From: Epilithonimonas hispanica
GTDB taxonomy: Bacteria; Bacteroidota; Bacteroidia; Flavobacteriales; Weeksellaceae
Length of the DNA: 57,926 nt
Direction of reading: 5' to 3'
Assembly (NCBI RefSeq): GCF_003385395.1
Contig: NZ_QNUG01000023.1
Coordinates: 1 to 57,926 of the forward strand
Below the pieces are notes generated by a model. That model searched no databases, was not told the DNA's origin, and saw nothing but the letters and a program-made list of their open reading frames with translations. The position numbers and the translations under genes were made by a program. This document shows positions 1 through 9,130 of the stretch, one piece after another; the stretch's first letter is position 1; each line of letters begins with the position of its first letter.

Positions 1-102
1 AGATAATTTTGGTTTAATTGGTTTGAAATAAAAATTTTCTTTGATGGTTAATTTTCTTAATTCCTTTAAAATAAAATCGTAAATTGCATCTAGGTTATTC
101 AT
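1..102 (-). CDS. 5' end of an unidentified gene leaving the window
   Basis: An open frame starts with ATG at 102-100 and runs off the left edge, giving 34 codons that begin MNNLDAIYDF. It is too short to recognise. It is supported by an open frame with normal flavobacterial codon use and by a perfect inverted repeat 29 bases upstream of the ATG that could be an operator. It is divergent from the broken gene at 181-857. Confidence 0.4.
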   Translation of the reverse strand, partial: MNNLDAIYDFILKELRKLTIKENFYFKPIKPKLS

Positions 103-130
103 AATGTATTAGATTGGTAGTCAATACAAT

Positions 131-147
131 ATACGAAATTTTCGTAT
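131..147. promoter_or_regulatory. 8-bp inverted repeat, possible operator
   Basis: ATACGAAA-T-TTTCGTAT is a perfect inverted repeat with one central base. It lies between the divergent genes at 1-102 (minus) and 181-857 (plus). The size and symmetry fit a site for a dimeric HTH repressor, but no repressor gene is visible next to it. Confidence 0.4.
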
Positions 148-180
148 TATGAGTAACCTTTTTTATAATGCACTACGGGT

Positions 181-857
181 TATATATACGATTTTCTAAA
201 AGCAAATGATGATGCATTTACAACAGAATTCGGTTATCGCTTAGAAAAGTTTTTCGAGCTGGGATTGAAAGAAATAAATATTCCTTATATAACAGAATCT
301 GAATTAAAAAAGCAATTGCCAGACAAATCAAACTTGTTGACTTTGTTATTCCTTACCAAAACATATATATAGAATGTAAAGCGACCGAATTACAAGCATA
401 TCCCTACGTAAATCCTTCAGACGAGCTTCTTTTCAACTCTTTAAAATCTTCCATATTCAAAGCTTATTTTGAGCAGATGGTAAGCGTCGCAAAAAATATG
501 AGCTTAAAATATGACAACTGGGGAATTATTATAACTTATAAAGAATTTTATTGGAGTCATTTTAAAAAGCTATACGATATAGGTGCTAAGAATTATGAAA
601 ATGTCGAGACGTCACATATACCTCCAGAAAATGTATTCGTTATCGATATTTACACTTGGAATATAATAGTACAAATTATAAAAGATGAAAAAATTACACT
701 CTTAGATATTTTGAAAAAAGCAAAAGCAAATAATTCAGATCCTCAAACAGCTAAAATGCTTTTTAAAATGCATCTGGATGATTATAAGTCCTCTACGCTT
801 AGCTTAAAATATTTCGAAAATGTGAATCCATTATTTGAGATTAAAAATCCAAATTAG
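181..857 (+). pseudogene. frameshifted PD-(D/E)XK nuclease-like gene
   Basis: Two frames join into one protein. The first frame reads ...DDAFTTEFGYRLEKFFELGL to about base 330. The second continues as VDFVIPYQNIYIECKATEL and runs to the stop at 857. The VDFVI...IYIECK segment has the D-x(n)-E-x-K spacing of PD-(D/E)XK nucleases, so a restriction-like or nuclease function is inferred. A one-base shift near 325-335 separates the halves. No ATG is seen for the first half: the upstream in-frame stop is at 166-168 and no start codon is obvious after it. An ATG at 477 exists inside the second half, but a product from it would lack the D/ExK motif. The gene is probably decayed, or the indel is a sequencing error. 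Confidence 0.55.
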
Positions 858-905
858 ACCTATTGACTTTTTTAACAAAATATTTTAAAAAAAACAAAAT
901 CAAAA

Positions 906-1688
906 ATGAGCACACTTCTACAATTTATAAAAGATGTAAAGTTAGATTTTACCCAAGCCTTCTTTAGTGAAAGTTCCGGTCAAGAATTAAATTACACGAA
1001 TTTTGAAATTGCTCCAAAAGATTTTCTAAGATTTGCGAAACTTGATTTTGCAGAAAATGATAATAGAGGATTTATAAACTCTCTTACAAACTCAAAAAGA
1101 GCGATTGATTGCCAAATTGAAGAAGTGTTAACATCTCTATCCTTAAATGCCGGACGGGAAAACAAACACATTGAAAAGTTTATAAATCAAATCTATAAAG
1201 ATTCTGACACACATTACAATTTGAAAATAATCCACTCTTTAAATTTAGCGCCAACAATTCTAATATCTAAGACAAGAAATATTCGTAATAAATTAGAACA
1301 CTTTTATCAATATCCAACAAATAGTGAGGTTCAGGAGGCGCTTAATATCACAGAATTATTTATTAAAACAATAAATGGTCAATTCAGAAATTTATTGGGA
1401 GAGTTTACTTTGAGTGATGAAAAAAATTACAATTATAAAAAAAAATGGAATACAATAAATGGGTTAGGATTTAGAGTAACTGCAAATCTAAATAATCTTC
1501 ATTTTGAAGTATTAAAAATAATTAACTCATCAATAGTTGACAGGATTATAATCAACAATCAAAATTTTGAATTTTTATACTTGTTGCGTCTAATATTTTC
1601 TACAGGTGATTATTTTGAACTAACCAATAGCATTAAACTAATGTTAGAGGCCATCAAACACCCTGTACCATTAAAACACGTTATGTAA
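906..1688 (+). CDS. HEPN-like protein of unknown function
   Basis: A 260-residue protein, mostly helical by composition. Around residues 125-137 it has RNIRNKLEHF, which contains R-x4-H as found in HEPN nucleases and HEPN-type toxins. The N-terminal part (INSLTNSKRAIDCQIE) resembles the first helix of HEPN/AbiV-like proteins. The start ATG at 906 follows an A-rich leader 48 bases after the previous stop. The last codons lie directly against the TnpB remnant starting near 1676, so the C-terminus may have been truncated or altered by that insertion. Its place in a stretch with nucleases, a toxin pair and a transposon remnant suggests a defence or toxin role, but I cannot assign a named family. 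Confidence 0.55.
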   Translation: MSTLLQFIKDVKLDFTQAFFSESSGQELNYTNFEIAPKDFLRFAKLDFAENDNRGFINSLTNSKRAIDCQIEEVLTSLSLNAGRENKHIEKFINQIYKDSDTHYNLKIIHSLNLAPTILISKTRNIRNKLEHFYQYPTNSEVQEALNITELFIKTINGQFRNLLGEFTLSDEKNYNYKKKWNTINGLGFRVTANLNNLHFEVLKIINSSIVDRIIINNQNFEFLYLLRLIFSTGDYFELTNSIKLMLEAIKHPVPLKHVM

Positions 1689-1894
1689 GCCATCGGCTTC
1701 ATTTGTATAGCCGAAAACTTATAGATTTCTGCATCAAACAACAGGCGGGTACACTTATTCTTAAAAATCAGGAAGACAAAATAGGAATTGCAAAACAACA
1801 GGAATTTGTGCTTCGCAACTGGAGCTATTATGAATTGCAGACCAAAATAAAATACAAAGCAGAAAAAGCAGGTATCGAATTGATCATCGGATAA
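1676..1894 (+). pseudogene. TnpB (IS200/IS605-type) fragment
   Basis: The open frame reads YVSHRLHLYSRKLIDFCIK, then AGTLILKNQEDKIGIA, then FVLRNWSYYELQTKIKYKAEKAGIELIIG and stops. This is the central RuvC-like part of TnpB, including the conserved NWSYYxLQxKIxYKAxxxGI stretch. The N-terminal half and everything after it (zinc finger, RuvC-III) are missing, so it cannot be an active nuclease. It begins inside the end of the preceding gene, showing an insertion and later deletion. Confidence 0.8.
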
Positions 1895-1906
1895 AGAAAA
1901 TAATGA

Positions 1907-1947
1907 GGGTGCTTGTAAACCCGCAGGGTGAGGTCTTGAACACTCAC
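1907..1947 (+). other. two hairpins after tnpB remnant, possible omega-RNA scaffold residue
   Basis: Two short stems follow directly: GGGT...ACCC (1907-1922) and GTGAG...CTCAC (1928-1947). In IS605-type elements the guide (omega) RNA scaffold lies at and just after the 3' end of tnpB. The position fits, but the retained protein fragment is not the true C-terminus, so this is an inference. Confidence 0.3.
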
Positions 1948-2165
1948 TAAATACTTAATAGTATATACAACGGCGTGGGCTTCTTTTTTATAATATAGAA
2001 TAGAAAATTCATCAAGGAAGAAACATTAAACGTTAGAGAAATGTTGGGTAAAGGTCGCTGTTTTTCAGCCTTGTGTTGCCCAATTCATCTTTGTATTGGT
2101 AAAGATTTAAACCACATAACTAACTGTCAAAGAAAGTCGTGGCTATTGCACTGTATGCAATAAAT

Positions 2166-2915
2166 TTACGATTTTATTTTATTGATTATATACTCGACAA
2201 ACCAGTTTGGCATATTCTCTTGGTCAACGTGTAAAGTCATCACTTTATTATCAACTTCCGCAATCATCCTCATTGTGTTAGAATTATCAAAAAGATAAAC
2301 CCGGTCTGCCAGCTGAATAGCGTCAAAGACATTTTCTAATGTTGATTTATATCTTGATATTACTTTTTCTTTATCTACTTTGTGACCACCTTTTGCAACT
2401 CTGTTTTCTACGCGAGAAACATTGATTTCAGGATCGTCAATACATACAAAATAAAGATAGATTCTATAGCCCCTTTCTCTAGCCAGCTTAAGTTCATTCA
2501 GTTTGGAAGAATGACTCATAACACTTTCAAAAGAAAAAGTGTTTTCATTTTCTATCAACTCTTTTCTGATAAAAGACGATATTAAAGAAGCTTCATAGCT
2601 ATGTGTATCTTTTGATTTATCAACTATAATATTTTCTTCTAAAGAAATGTCAATAGAATGATTTGATTCTTCTGCTTTACTAAGAAGTGTCACAGAATCG
2701 TCTTCTTTCAGAAAGTCATTAAAATCGTTCTGGCTTACTTTTAAATTGAATGTATCCAGGTCTAGGAAACCTGTTTTAAGAATTTCTTTTTCTATTTCAT
2801 CGGAATTGATGTAAACTCCGGAACTATAATTATGCTTTTTAAACTCCTCATACAAACTCGACTTTCCTGAACCATTGGGACCACAAAAAAGGCGAAGTTT
2901 CATTTTTACAGACAT
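2166..2915 (-). CDS. zeta-toxin-like P-loop kinase
   Basis: A 249-residue protein with a Walker A motif near the N-terminus (FCGPNGSGKSSLYEEF, residues 11-26) and, in its second half, the zeta-toxin-like stretch RENTFSFESV/ARERGYRIYLYFV and RVENRVAKGGHKVDKEKVISRYK. Zeta toxins phosphorylate UDP-sugars or related metabolites and are held in check by a small partner. The start overlaps the end of the 84-residue gene upstream by 10 bases, so the two are translationally coupled. The residues 60-100 insert is longer than in typical zeta toxins. Alternative: a housekeeping ATPase of the same fold, less likely given the genetic setting. Confidence 0.75.
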   Translation of the reverse strand: MSVKMKLRLFCGPNGSGKSSLYEEFKKHNYSSGVYINSDEIEKEILKTGFLDLDTFNLKVSQNDFNDFLKEDDSVTLLSKAEESNHSIDISLEENIIVDKSKDTHSYEASLISSFIRKELIENENTFSFESVMSHSSKLNELKLARERGYRIYLYFVCIDDPEINVSRVENRVAKGGHKVDKEKVISRYKSTLENVFDAIQLADRVYLFDNSNTMRMIAEVDNKVMTLHVDQENMPNWFVEYIINKIKS

Positions 2916-3160
2916 AGCTTACTACCTTTTCTAAGACCAGGCTTTTCAGAAGTAATTTTATCCACTTTCCCCTCTGCTACCCATTTATCTTTGAGGACAG
3001 TATAAATTACACCATCTTTGATAACATTATACGGAATGTCTAAAACTCTTGATGCTCTCTGTGCATTAAGTGATGCTCTCCTTGCTGTTCTCCTCAAACT
3101 TCTGTGACCAGAAGCGGAGATTATCCTTTTTCTGATTTGTTTTCTTTCTCTATTAGTCAT
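2906..3160 (-). CDS. small basic partner of the zeta-like toxin (putative antitoxin)
   Basis: An 84-residue, strongly basic protein (RERKQIRKR, RSLRRTARRAS near the N-terminus). It precedes the zeta-like gene and overlaps it by 10 bases, the usual layout for an antitoxin-toxin pair in Bacteroidota. The arginine-rich first half suggests nucleic-acid contact. I do not recognise a named family, and the antitoxin role is inferred only from position and size. Confidence 0.6.
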   Translation of the reverse strand: MTNRERKQIRKRIISASGHRSLRRTARRASLNAQRASRVLDIPYNVIKDGVIYTVLKDKWVAEGKVDKITSEKPGLRKGSKLCL

Positions 3161-3222
3161 TGCAAGTATCTTTTACTACACGAATATACAAAATATTAGT
3201 GATATTATTTTTTTGAGCTGAA

Positions 3223-4611
3223 TTATGGAATTTCTCTTTCCCAATGTGATCCTTCGATAATAGGAATGTCATCTTCAGGTATTATTAAAAAATGTTTAGG
3301 AATTGGAAGAATAGGATTAATAAGTGAAGTAACCACATTGACAGTCTCGTCAAAATACCAATCTTTATCTGATCTTGTATAAGATTGAAAATAATGACAA
3401 TAAATCCAACATAAAGTATTGTCTAAAGTATTAAAGTTTTCCATAGTTCCTAAAATTTTCTCTAATCTAGCTTTTTCGACTTCTGGCCCGTCAAAAGTTT
3501 CAATACCAATATAAATTATACTTCCTGTTTTGTTATCAAATTGTTTAATAGCGCTATAAATCTGCTTTTTTATGTCTCTTGCTTTTGCATTAATAGAAGC
3601 TTCCGCATCGCAATAACATTGCACACCAAAAACATTTGCAATTTCTGCTAAATAACTATTATTAACATTACCCTCGCCCAAAAAAAACTGAACACTTTTA
3701 GTTCCGCACGTAAAGCTCGAATAGTCTACAGCTTTTCCGGCTATCAGTTCCAAGAGCTGTGGAGAATGATTTTTTACATAATATTTTTCAAGATTTTTAT
3801 TGATTTTGACAGTATCTACTCTAGATATTTTTATATCAACTTCCACATTTGAAACTATGGTTATTTCATTATCCATAGTAGGAATGATATCGATTAGTAA
3901 ATCCTTCAGATAGGTATCTGATAAAGATTTTAGTTCGACGTGGAACTTTATATCAAGCAGGATATTGTTTTTTAGCAATAGATCTTTAACTTCATTTATA
4001 AGTGACAGTCTTTTTTGGGTTTCATTATAAGTGTAATCTGCTGTTTTGCTTTGTCTTTTACATTCGACCTGCCAGCTTTCATTACCTTTTGTCATTAAAA
4101 AATCCGGTTTTTTTCCAGTTTCTCCTTGTTTTTCTTCAATAATAGTCGCTTTCCAACCATTTATTATCCATAACAGACCTGTCAAAATTTCAAAAAGAAT
4201 AGCATCTGCTTCAGAAGATCTTTTACGAAGTAAATCCCGCATTTTCTTATCAATACCCTCAATAGATTTTACTAGCTCTAGATTTTTCCCCAATCGTTTA
4301 AATATCGGCAAAATACGCGCACCTTGAAAGTACTCATACTTGTGGTGTTCATAGATATAGGTGTAAGCAAGATATAGATACCAACCCATTTTGTCGTCTT
4401 CAATCACAACACGAGGTGAGCTTGCTATATTGGTCGAAATGTCTACAGGCTGTAAACAGCCGGATAGATAGCTTTCGATAGTATTCTTCTTTTTAAGCCA
4501 ATCAGATTGTGAAAGATATGAGCGAAACCATTCGTATGCTGCAATAATATCCTCGTCATCACATTCAACTGTCGGGAATCTTGAAAGAGGGATTCGATTC
4601 ACATTTTCCAT
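3223..4611 (-). CDS. PD-(D/E)XK-like nuclease, partner of the large NTPase
   Basis: A 462-residue protein. Residues about 137-187 read EADAILFEILTGLLWIINGW, then GKKPDFLMTKGNESWQVECK. This gives E141, D170, E183 and K185, matching the E...D...ExK core of restriction-endonuclease-like folds. The rest is unrecognised. Its ATG lies 3 bases after the stop of the 1217-residue NTPase, so both are on one transcript with probable translational coupling. A DNA-cutting effector driven by the upstream NTPase is a reasonable model for an anti-phage pair, but this is inference. Confidence 0.65.
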   Translation of the reverse strand: MENVNRIPLSRFPTVECDDEDIIAAYEWFRSYLSQSDWLKKKNTIESYLSGCLQPVDISTNIASSPRVVIEDDKMGWYLYLAYTYIYEHHKYEYFQGARILPIFKRLGKNLELVKSIEGIDKKMRDLLRKRSSEADAILFEILTGLLWIINGWKATIIEEKQGETGKKPDFLMTKGNESWQVECKRQSKTADYTYNETQKRLSLINEVKDLLLKNNILLDIKFHVELKSLSDTYLKDLLIDIIPTMDNEITIVSNVEVDIKISRVDTVKINKNLEKYYVKNHSPQLLELIAGKAVDYSSFTCGTKSVQFFLGEGNVNNSYLAEIANVFGVQCYCDAEASINAKARDIKKQIYSAIKQFDNKTGSIIYIGIETFDGPEVEKARLEKILGTMENFNTLDNTLCWIYCHYFQSYTRSDKDWYFDETVNVVTSLINPILPIPKHFLIIPEDDIPIIEGSHWEREIP

Positions 4612-4614
4612 ATT

Positions 4615-7600
4615 TTAATAATTAGCGACAATTTTAATTTCATTACTCTTGACCTCAAATGAAGAAATCAAACCCTGGTTGTTAAGATTGTTAACAAACT
4701 CACGATTGTGGCTGTTTAAAGGGATTGTAGGTCTTTTTCTGCTAACAGCGATATCAGAATAAGGATAGGGTAAGGTTTTTACCATATTACTAATTTCTTC
4801 GCTAGATAGTTTGCTAAATTGAATGTTAAGCAGTTTTATTCTATTTTCTAACGAAGTGGTATTTTTAAATAATCCCTCAAGAACCTGGTATTCTAAAGGA
4901 ATATAAGAAGAGTTTGAAAGTATGGCGCAGACAATAATCGAAATATCCTTACTATTGATAATTACATCAGAATCAAGCATTTTTATGATTTCAATTTTAG
5001 TTTGATGATTTATTTTAGTAAAATTGCCTAACAGTAAAATAATATCTTTTTCGTCCAAAGGATATTTTTCAAAATCTTCAATGAATTTATTTTGATGATT
5101 GGCTATAAGGTCGATATGTTGATGGGGAAATTTTTCTTTCAATAGACTATAATTCTCTTCAGATAGGGTCAGAATATTTTCAACCAGATATTTCACCTTT
5201 TCAATACTCAAATTTTCGAAGGCAAGCTGGTCTCTTGTGTATAAACTATTTTCCAGCAATTTTTTATAGCTTTCGTCTGACAAATCATTGCAAAGTAGAA
5301 TATTTTTTCTAAACTCTGCATAACCAAAATCTCCCTCCTTATCCATTTTTTCCTTCGAAAGCTCAAGATAATTTTCACCATTATTCAAAAAGTCTATCAG
5401 GGGTTTTTCCAAAGAAGAATCCCAATCAATATAATAATCAATTACATTTTCCCAATTTGGCGCAATTTTATTGGACTCCACCAGCATTGTTTTTATTTCC
5501 GAATCTTCAATATCTGATATACTGGAGATTTTAAAGCTATATTTATTTATCACATCCTGTTTTAATTTTTTTTCCAAAATATGATTATTCAGAAGTATAA
5601 GAAATGACTCTTCTGGTTCTTCAGAATTTCCTTCTAATTTTAAAAATACATTTTTAACATATGTACTTATATATCCTTTTACATAGCCAATAAGATGTTC
5701 GCACTTTGAATGAAGAACAGAATTAAAATGAGCTTTTCCTAAATCGCCTGCTTGTATATCTTTACTGTACTCAAGCATCATAGCTTCTATATTTTCCGCA
5801 TTTATCTGATAACTATCATTTTCATAAACATAATCGAACAATCTTTTGGTATCATCTTTAACAGGATCTAAATCCGAAAATTTCACATCTAATTTTTTAA
5901 ACAGCGAAGAGACCTTTTCAAAATAGTCAATTTCATCAGTATTCTTTATCATCGACAAGAAATATGGCTTTTCTTCAATCAAATCCTTTAACAAATAATT
6001 ATTTTGAAATTCCACGATATCTTCGTTCGGAACAAACTTTATCAAAAGCTCTAGATAAAAGTTCTCTTTTTCCTCAGTATAATTGCTATCATTGTATAGA
6101 TAATCGATCAATCCCAGCCAAGACTTACAAATGGACGACATAAAAATTTCTTTCGGAAAATCTTCTCGGTGTATATACGAATCTATAAATACGATAGATT
6201 TTTCCTTCTCGTTGCCCAATAAGTTTATGATACTATCATATAAAGATTTATATTTAGTATGATTTTTAGCAAGAAAATCAAGTAAATCAAAATTCAAAAT
6301 ACTGTCTCGTCTGAAGTATTTTTCGGGAATTTTACTAATTATAGTCTCAACATTTGTCAAGTTATAATCGAACGCTAGAAACTCTCCACTCTTGACTTTC
6401 TTCTCGAAAATGAAATCTTCTTTGGTCAAACTTACCTCGTGGAATAAAGAGATGTAATCATTATAATTTTCATTGAGATAACCATTTATCAGTAAATTAC
6501 GCATCAAAGGACTCCCGGCAAAAACATCTAAATAAGTATTTATATCAATTTCTTCAAAAATCTGCTTTACATCCCAAGATTTGACTTCTTGTCTTTTGTT
6601 TTTGAGTTTTTCAATCTCCAATTTGAGAAGTTGAACCTTATCGTTGGTTTTATCTAAAATAAATTGTTCTCTTTCCGAATAGGTGAAATCTGAACTTATC
6701 TCCCTTTCAATATCAGAAAATTTGAAATCTAGTTTGGATGTTGTTTGGCTGTATCTATAAGAATCATATCGTGTATAGACGTTGTAAGTGACATTATCAT
6801 TAATGATATAATTTTCGAAATTTTCGTCATCTGTAAGTTTGTTAATGGGAGCCTCTATAAATAAAGTTGCGTTTTGTGGTAAAAGACATAGAACAGCATT
6901 AATATAGGTAATTCTTAAATCTTTTACACTTTTAATAACTTCATCTTCAATTTTTTTGATATCTTTTTCATTCTTTCGAATCTGTTCATCAATTTCTTTT
7001 ATTATTCCTGAAACATATTTGCCCTTATTATTTATAAATTGATAAAGCATTCCTTCTCTTCTGTGTAACTTCATAAAATCGTTAGGATACAGATTTTTGT
7101 AAGTAATGATTGCAAAAAGTTCCTCCGGCTTGGTTACAAATTCTGGGTTGAGGGCCTCTCTGTATAAAACAAATTCGTGGAAGATATTGATGAGCAAACG
7201 CATATCTATATCATCAATAAAAGTGATGACGTCACTGATAAATTCTTGGGATAGAACAGATTCCAATTTTGCTTCCCTAATAAGCTTGGATAACTGTTCA
7301 TCGGCGTTGGATGGATTAATGAAGGGTATTATCGGAATTATATATTCAAAAAACTTAACCCTTTCGTTCTTATCTTTAAACATATCATCCTTAATTGCAT
7401 ATAAAAAGTTTATCTTCTCGTAACCTCTTTTACTTTGGATGGACTTGGAATTATTCAGCAGAATATTTATTTCTCTAAGTTTTGTGAAAATATCCGTGTT
7501 CTCAAATCTGTCTAAGTCTTCAATCACGATTACATTATAATCTGTCCTTTCAAAAAAGTAAAGAATCTCTTCCAAATGTTCATTAAAAACAGATTTATCA

Positions 7601-8268
7601 ATATTATCGCCTAATTCAACTTCTCCCTGAATATTTAATTTATTGATTTTGGAATTGCTGAATAACCGAACAACGGTTTTAGAAAACATTCCGATTCCAA
7701 AAAAGAATATAAGATATACTAGTAAAGCTATCCAATCTATATTTGTCCATGCCAAGATCCAAGTATCCGGATTAATTTTCTTTATGTAGTCAAATTTGAA
7801 AAGTATGAAAATACTAGAAATCCATAAAACCAACCCAATAGCTATAGACCAGATTTTCCCGGTTGTATTGTTAATAATACGCTTGAATCTTGAATCAGGA
7901 ATTTCATCTGGCTTTACGTGATAGAAAATCTGTTGCAGTATGCTTACTTCGAGTAATCTTTCCATATCATCCGTATTATTAGAATCATTGAAAGATGCTA
8001 GAGAAATATTGAGATATTTATTTTCTGGATTTAGATGCTGAAATGTTTTGATAATGGTACTTTTGCCAGAACCGTAAGCGCCTGTAACAGCAATGTTAGT
8101 TATCGCAGGTTCATCAATTGCATTTTTAATAGCCGTAAGATAAGGCTGAACTCTTGCAACTTCTTTCTCATCTGTCAGCACTTTAGCTGCTAAAGAACTC
8201 AAACTCTTTCTATCTGGTGCCTTTTGATCTTCTTTTAATCCTATTTTATGAAGTATAGATTTCAGCAT
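4615..8268 (-). CDS. large membrane-anchored P-loop NTPase, YobI/KAP-like
   Basis: A 1217-residue protein. Walker A is GAYGSGKST at residues 63-71 and Walker B is VIVIEDLDRF at about 246-255. Two hydrophobic segments at about 139-158 and 178-196 sit between them, the hallmark of KAP-family NTPases with a membrane hairpin inserted in the P-loop domain. The N-terminus (TDEKEVARVQPYL...NIAVTGAYGSGKS) resembles YobI-type NTPases. The remaining ~900 residues are helical, repeat-like and charged, suggesting a long sensor or scaffold; a lysine/glutamate-rich coiled stretch lies near 425-445. It is the first gene of a two-gene operon with the nuclease at 3223-4611. A palindrome lies 39 bases upstream of its start. 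Role inferred: membrane-located sensor or motor of a defence system. Confidence 0.7.
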   Translation of the reverse strand: MLKSILHKIGLKEDQKAPDRKSLSSLAAKVLTDEKEVARVQPYLTAIKNAIDEPAITNIAVTGAYGSGKSTIIKTFQHLNPENKYLNISLASFNDSNNTDDMERLLEVSILQQIFYHVKPDEIPDSRFKRIINNTTGKIWSIAIGLVLWISSIFILFKFDYIKKINPDTWILAWTNIDWIALLVYLIFFFGIGMFSKTVVRLFSNSKINKLNIQGEVELGDNIDKSVFNEHLEEILYFFERTDYNVIVIEDLDRFENTDIFTKLREINILLNNSKSIQSKRGYEKINFLYAIKDDMFKDKNERVKFFEYIIPIIPFINPSNADEQLSKLIREAKLESVLSQEFISDVITFIDDIDMRLLINIFHEFVLYREALNPEFVTKPEELFAIITYKNLYPNDFMKLHRREGMLYQFINNKGKYVSGIIKEIDEQIRKNEKDIKKIEDEVIKSVKDLRITYINAVLCLLPQNATLFIEAPINKLTDDENFENYIINDNVTYNVYTRYDSYRYSQTTSKLDFKFSDIEREISSDFTYSEREQFILDKTNDKVQLLKLEIEKLKNKRQEVKSWDVKQIFEEIDINTYLDVFAGSPLMRNLLINGYLNENYNDYISLFHEVSLTKEDFIFEKKVKSGEFLAFDYNLTNVETIISKIPEKYFRRDSILNFDLLDFLAKNHTKYKSLYDSIINLLGNEKEKSIVFIDSYIHREDFPKEIFMSSICKSWLGLIDYLYNDSNYTEEKENFYLELLIKFVPNEDIVEFQNNYLLKDLIEEKPYFLSMIKNTDEIDYFEKVSSLFKKLDVKFSDLDPVKDDTKRLFDYVYENDSYQINAENIEAMMLEYSKDIQAGDLGKAHFNSVLHSKCEHLIGYVKGYISTYVKNVFLKLEGNSEEPEESFLILLNNHILEKKLKQDVINKYSFKISSISDIEDSEIKTMLVESNKIAPNWENVIDYYIDWDSSLEKPLIDFLNNGENYLELSKEKMDKEGDFGYAEFRKNILLCNDLSDESYKKLLENSLYTRDQLAFENLSIEKVKYLVENILTLSEENYSLLKEKFPHQHIDLIANHQNKFIEDFEKYPLDEKDIILLLGNFTKINHQTKIEIIKMLDSDVIINSKDISIIVCAILSNSSYIPLEYQVLEGLFKNTTSLENRIKLLNIQFSKLSSEEISNMVKTLPYPYSDIAVSRKRPTIPLNSHNREFVNNLNNQGLISSFEVKSNEIKIVANY

Positions 8269-8306
8269 ACATAAACTTTTTATCTAAAACTCAAAAAACA
8301 TTCCTT

Positions 8307-8329
8307 TGACAATATATAACTAATTGTCA
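8307..8329. promoter_or_regulatory. inverted repeat upstream of the NTPase-nuclease operon
   Basis: TGACAAT and ATTGTCA are separated by 9 bases and form a perfect 7-bp inverted repeat 39 bases before the NTPase start codon. It is a plausible operator or promoter element for the operon. No cognate regulator is identifiable. Confidence 0.4.
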
Positions 8330-8363
8330 GAAAGTTATATAATTAGTAATTATAAACCTGCCA

Positions 8364-8513
8364 TTATGACTCGCTTTTCAGATTTAACTTATAATTAAGC
8401 GGAATAACAAATTCAGTTACGTTCTCCCAATATTTACGGTAGTCCCATTCCAATTTAAAATTAATCGGAAATTTTGAATCAATTATTTCGAAATTTAATT
8501 GTTCAACATATAA
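8364..8513 (-). pseudogene. C-terminal remnant of an unidentified gene
   Basis: An open frame without a start codon encodes 49 residues (begins LYVEQLNFEI, contains FKLEWDYRKYWENV, ends LNLKSES) followed by a stop. The coding-like composition contrasts with the surrounding A/T-rich DNA, so I read it as the tail of a gene lost by deletion. No family is recognised. Confidence 0.35.
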
Positions 8514-9083
8514 TTATTTTTTAATTCAGATTTTTATAAATTCTTGCTAACTTCCAAATTAACGCATTACGTCAATCTGATTATAGCTTGCGTAAACTAT
8601 TTCTACTGATAATATAAAATTTACATCTATTATTTGATTGCTAGGTAGTTATATTTATATCATCTTATATATTCTTTGGATTGAGGAATGAAATAAACTC
8701 CACTGCTCACACAAAAATTGAAACATCAACACACAGTAAGTCGACCATCAAAACATATTTCTTAATTTCATAATTAACATAGTAAAATCTTCCGCTTTTT
8801 TTAATCCAAAGTTGTATCATCCTAGTCTATTTATCCAATATTTTTCATTCAATCTTCGCCATATTTTTTTCTTTTCACCAGCAATTTCTTCTATGTATCT
8901 ACACAAAATCGATAGTTTTTTATTCTTTAAAAAAATTATTTCCAGAATAAAAAAACGAGTTCCGAAGTTTTTTTCACCCTTTTCCCAGAAAAGGCAAGAG
9001 AGTCTAGGTAGTATAAAATGTAAATTTTGTACGTACAAAGACACATCTTGCTATATAGTTTTCATAAATTAGAAATTATATTT
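8514..9083. other. non-coding A/T-rich spacer
   Basis: Nothing convincing is seen here. Overlapping open frames on both strands between about 8810 and 9070 have biased, low-complexity composition and no recognisable motif. The stretch separates the cargo operon from the replication-type genes of the island. Confidence 0.5.
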
Positions 9084-9130
9084 TAGTCTACCTTAATTTA
9101 GACTAGTGGTCATAGATGATTTTAGTCTAG
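9084..9130. repeat. TTTAGTCTA repeats at the end of the HTH gene
   Basis: TAGTCTA (9084-9090) and TAGACTA (9099-9105) form a perfect inverted repeat, and a further TTTAGTCTAG copy overlaps the 3' end of the gene at 9122. They could form a terminator-like stem or serve as binding sites of the adjacent HTH protein. Confidence 0.4.

Noticed and set aside
8812-9072. Overlapping open frames on both strands in the spacer left of the replication genes
   Set aside because: Biased low-complexity composition, no motif, no start context and mutual overlap. More likely chance frames in A/T-rich DNA.
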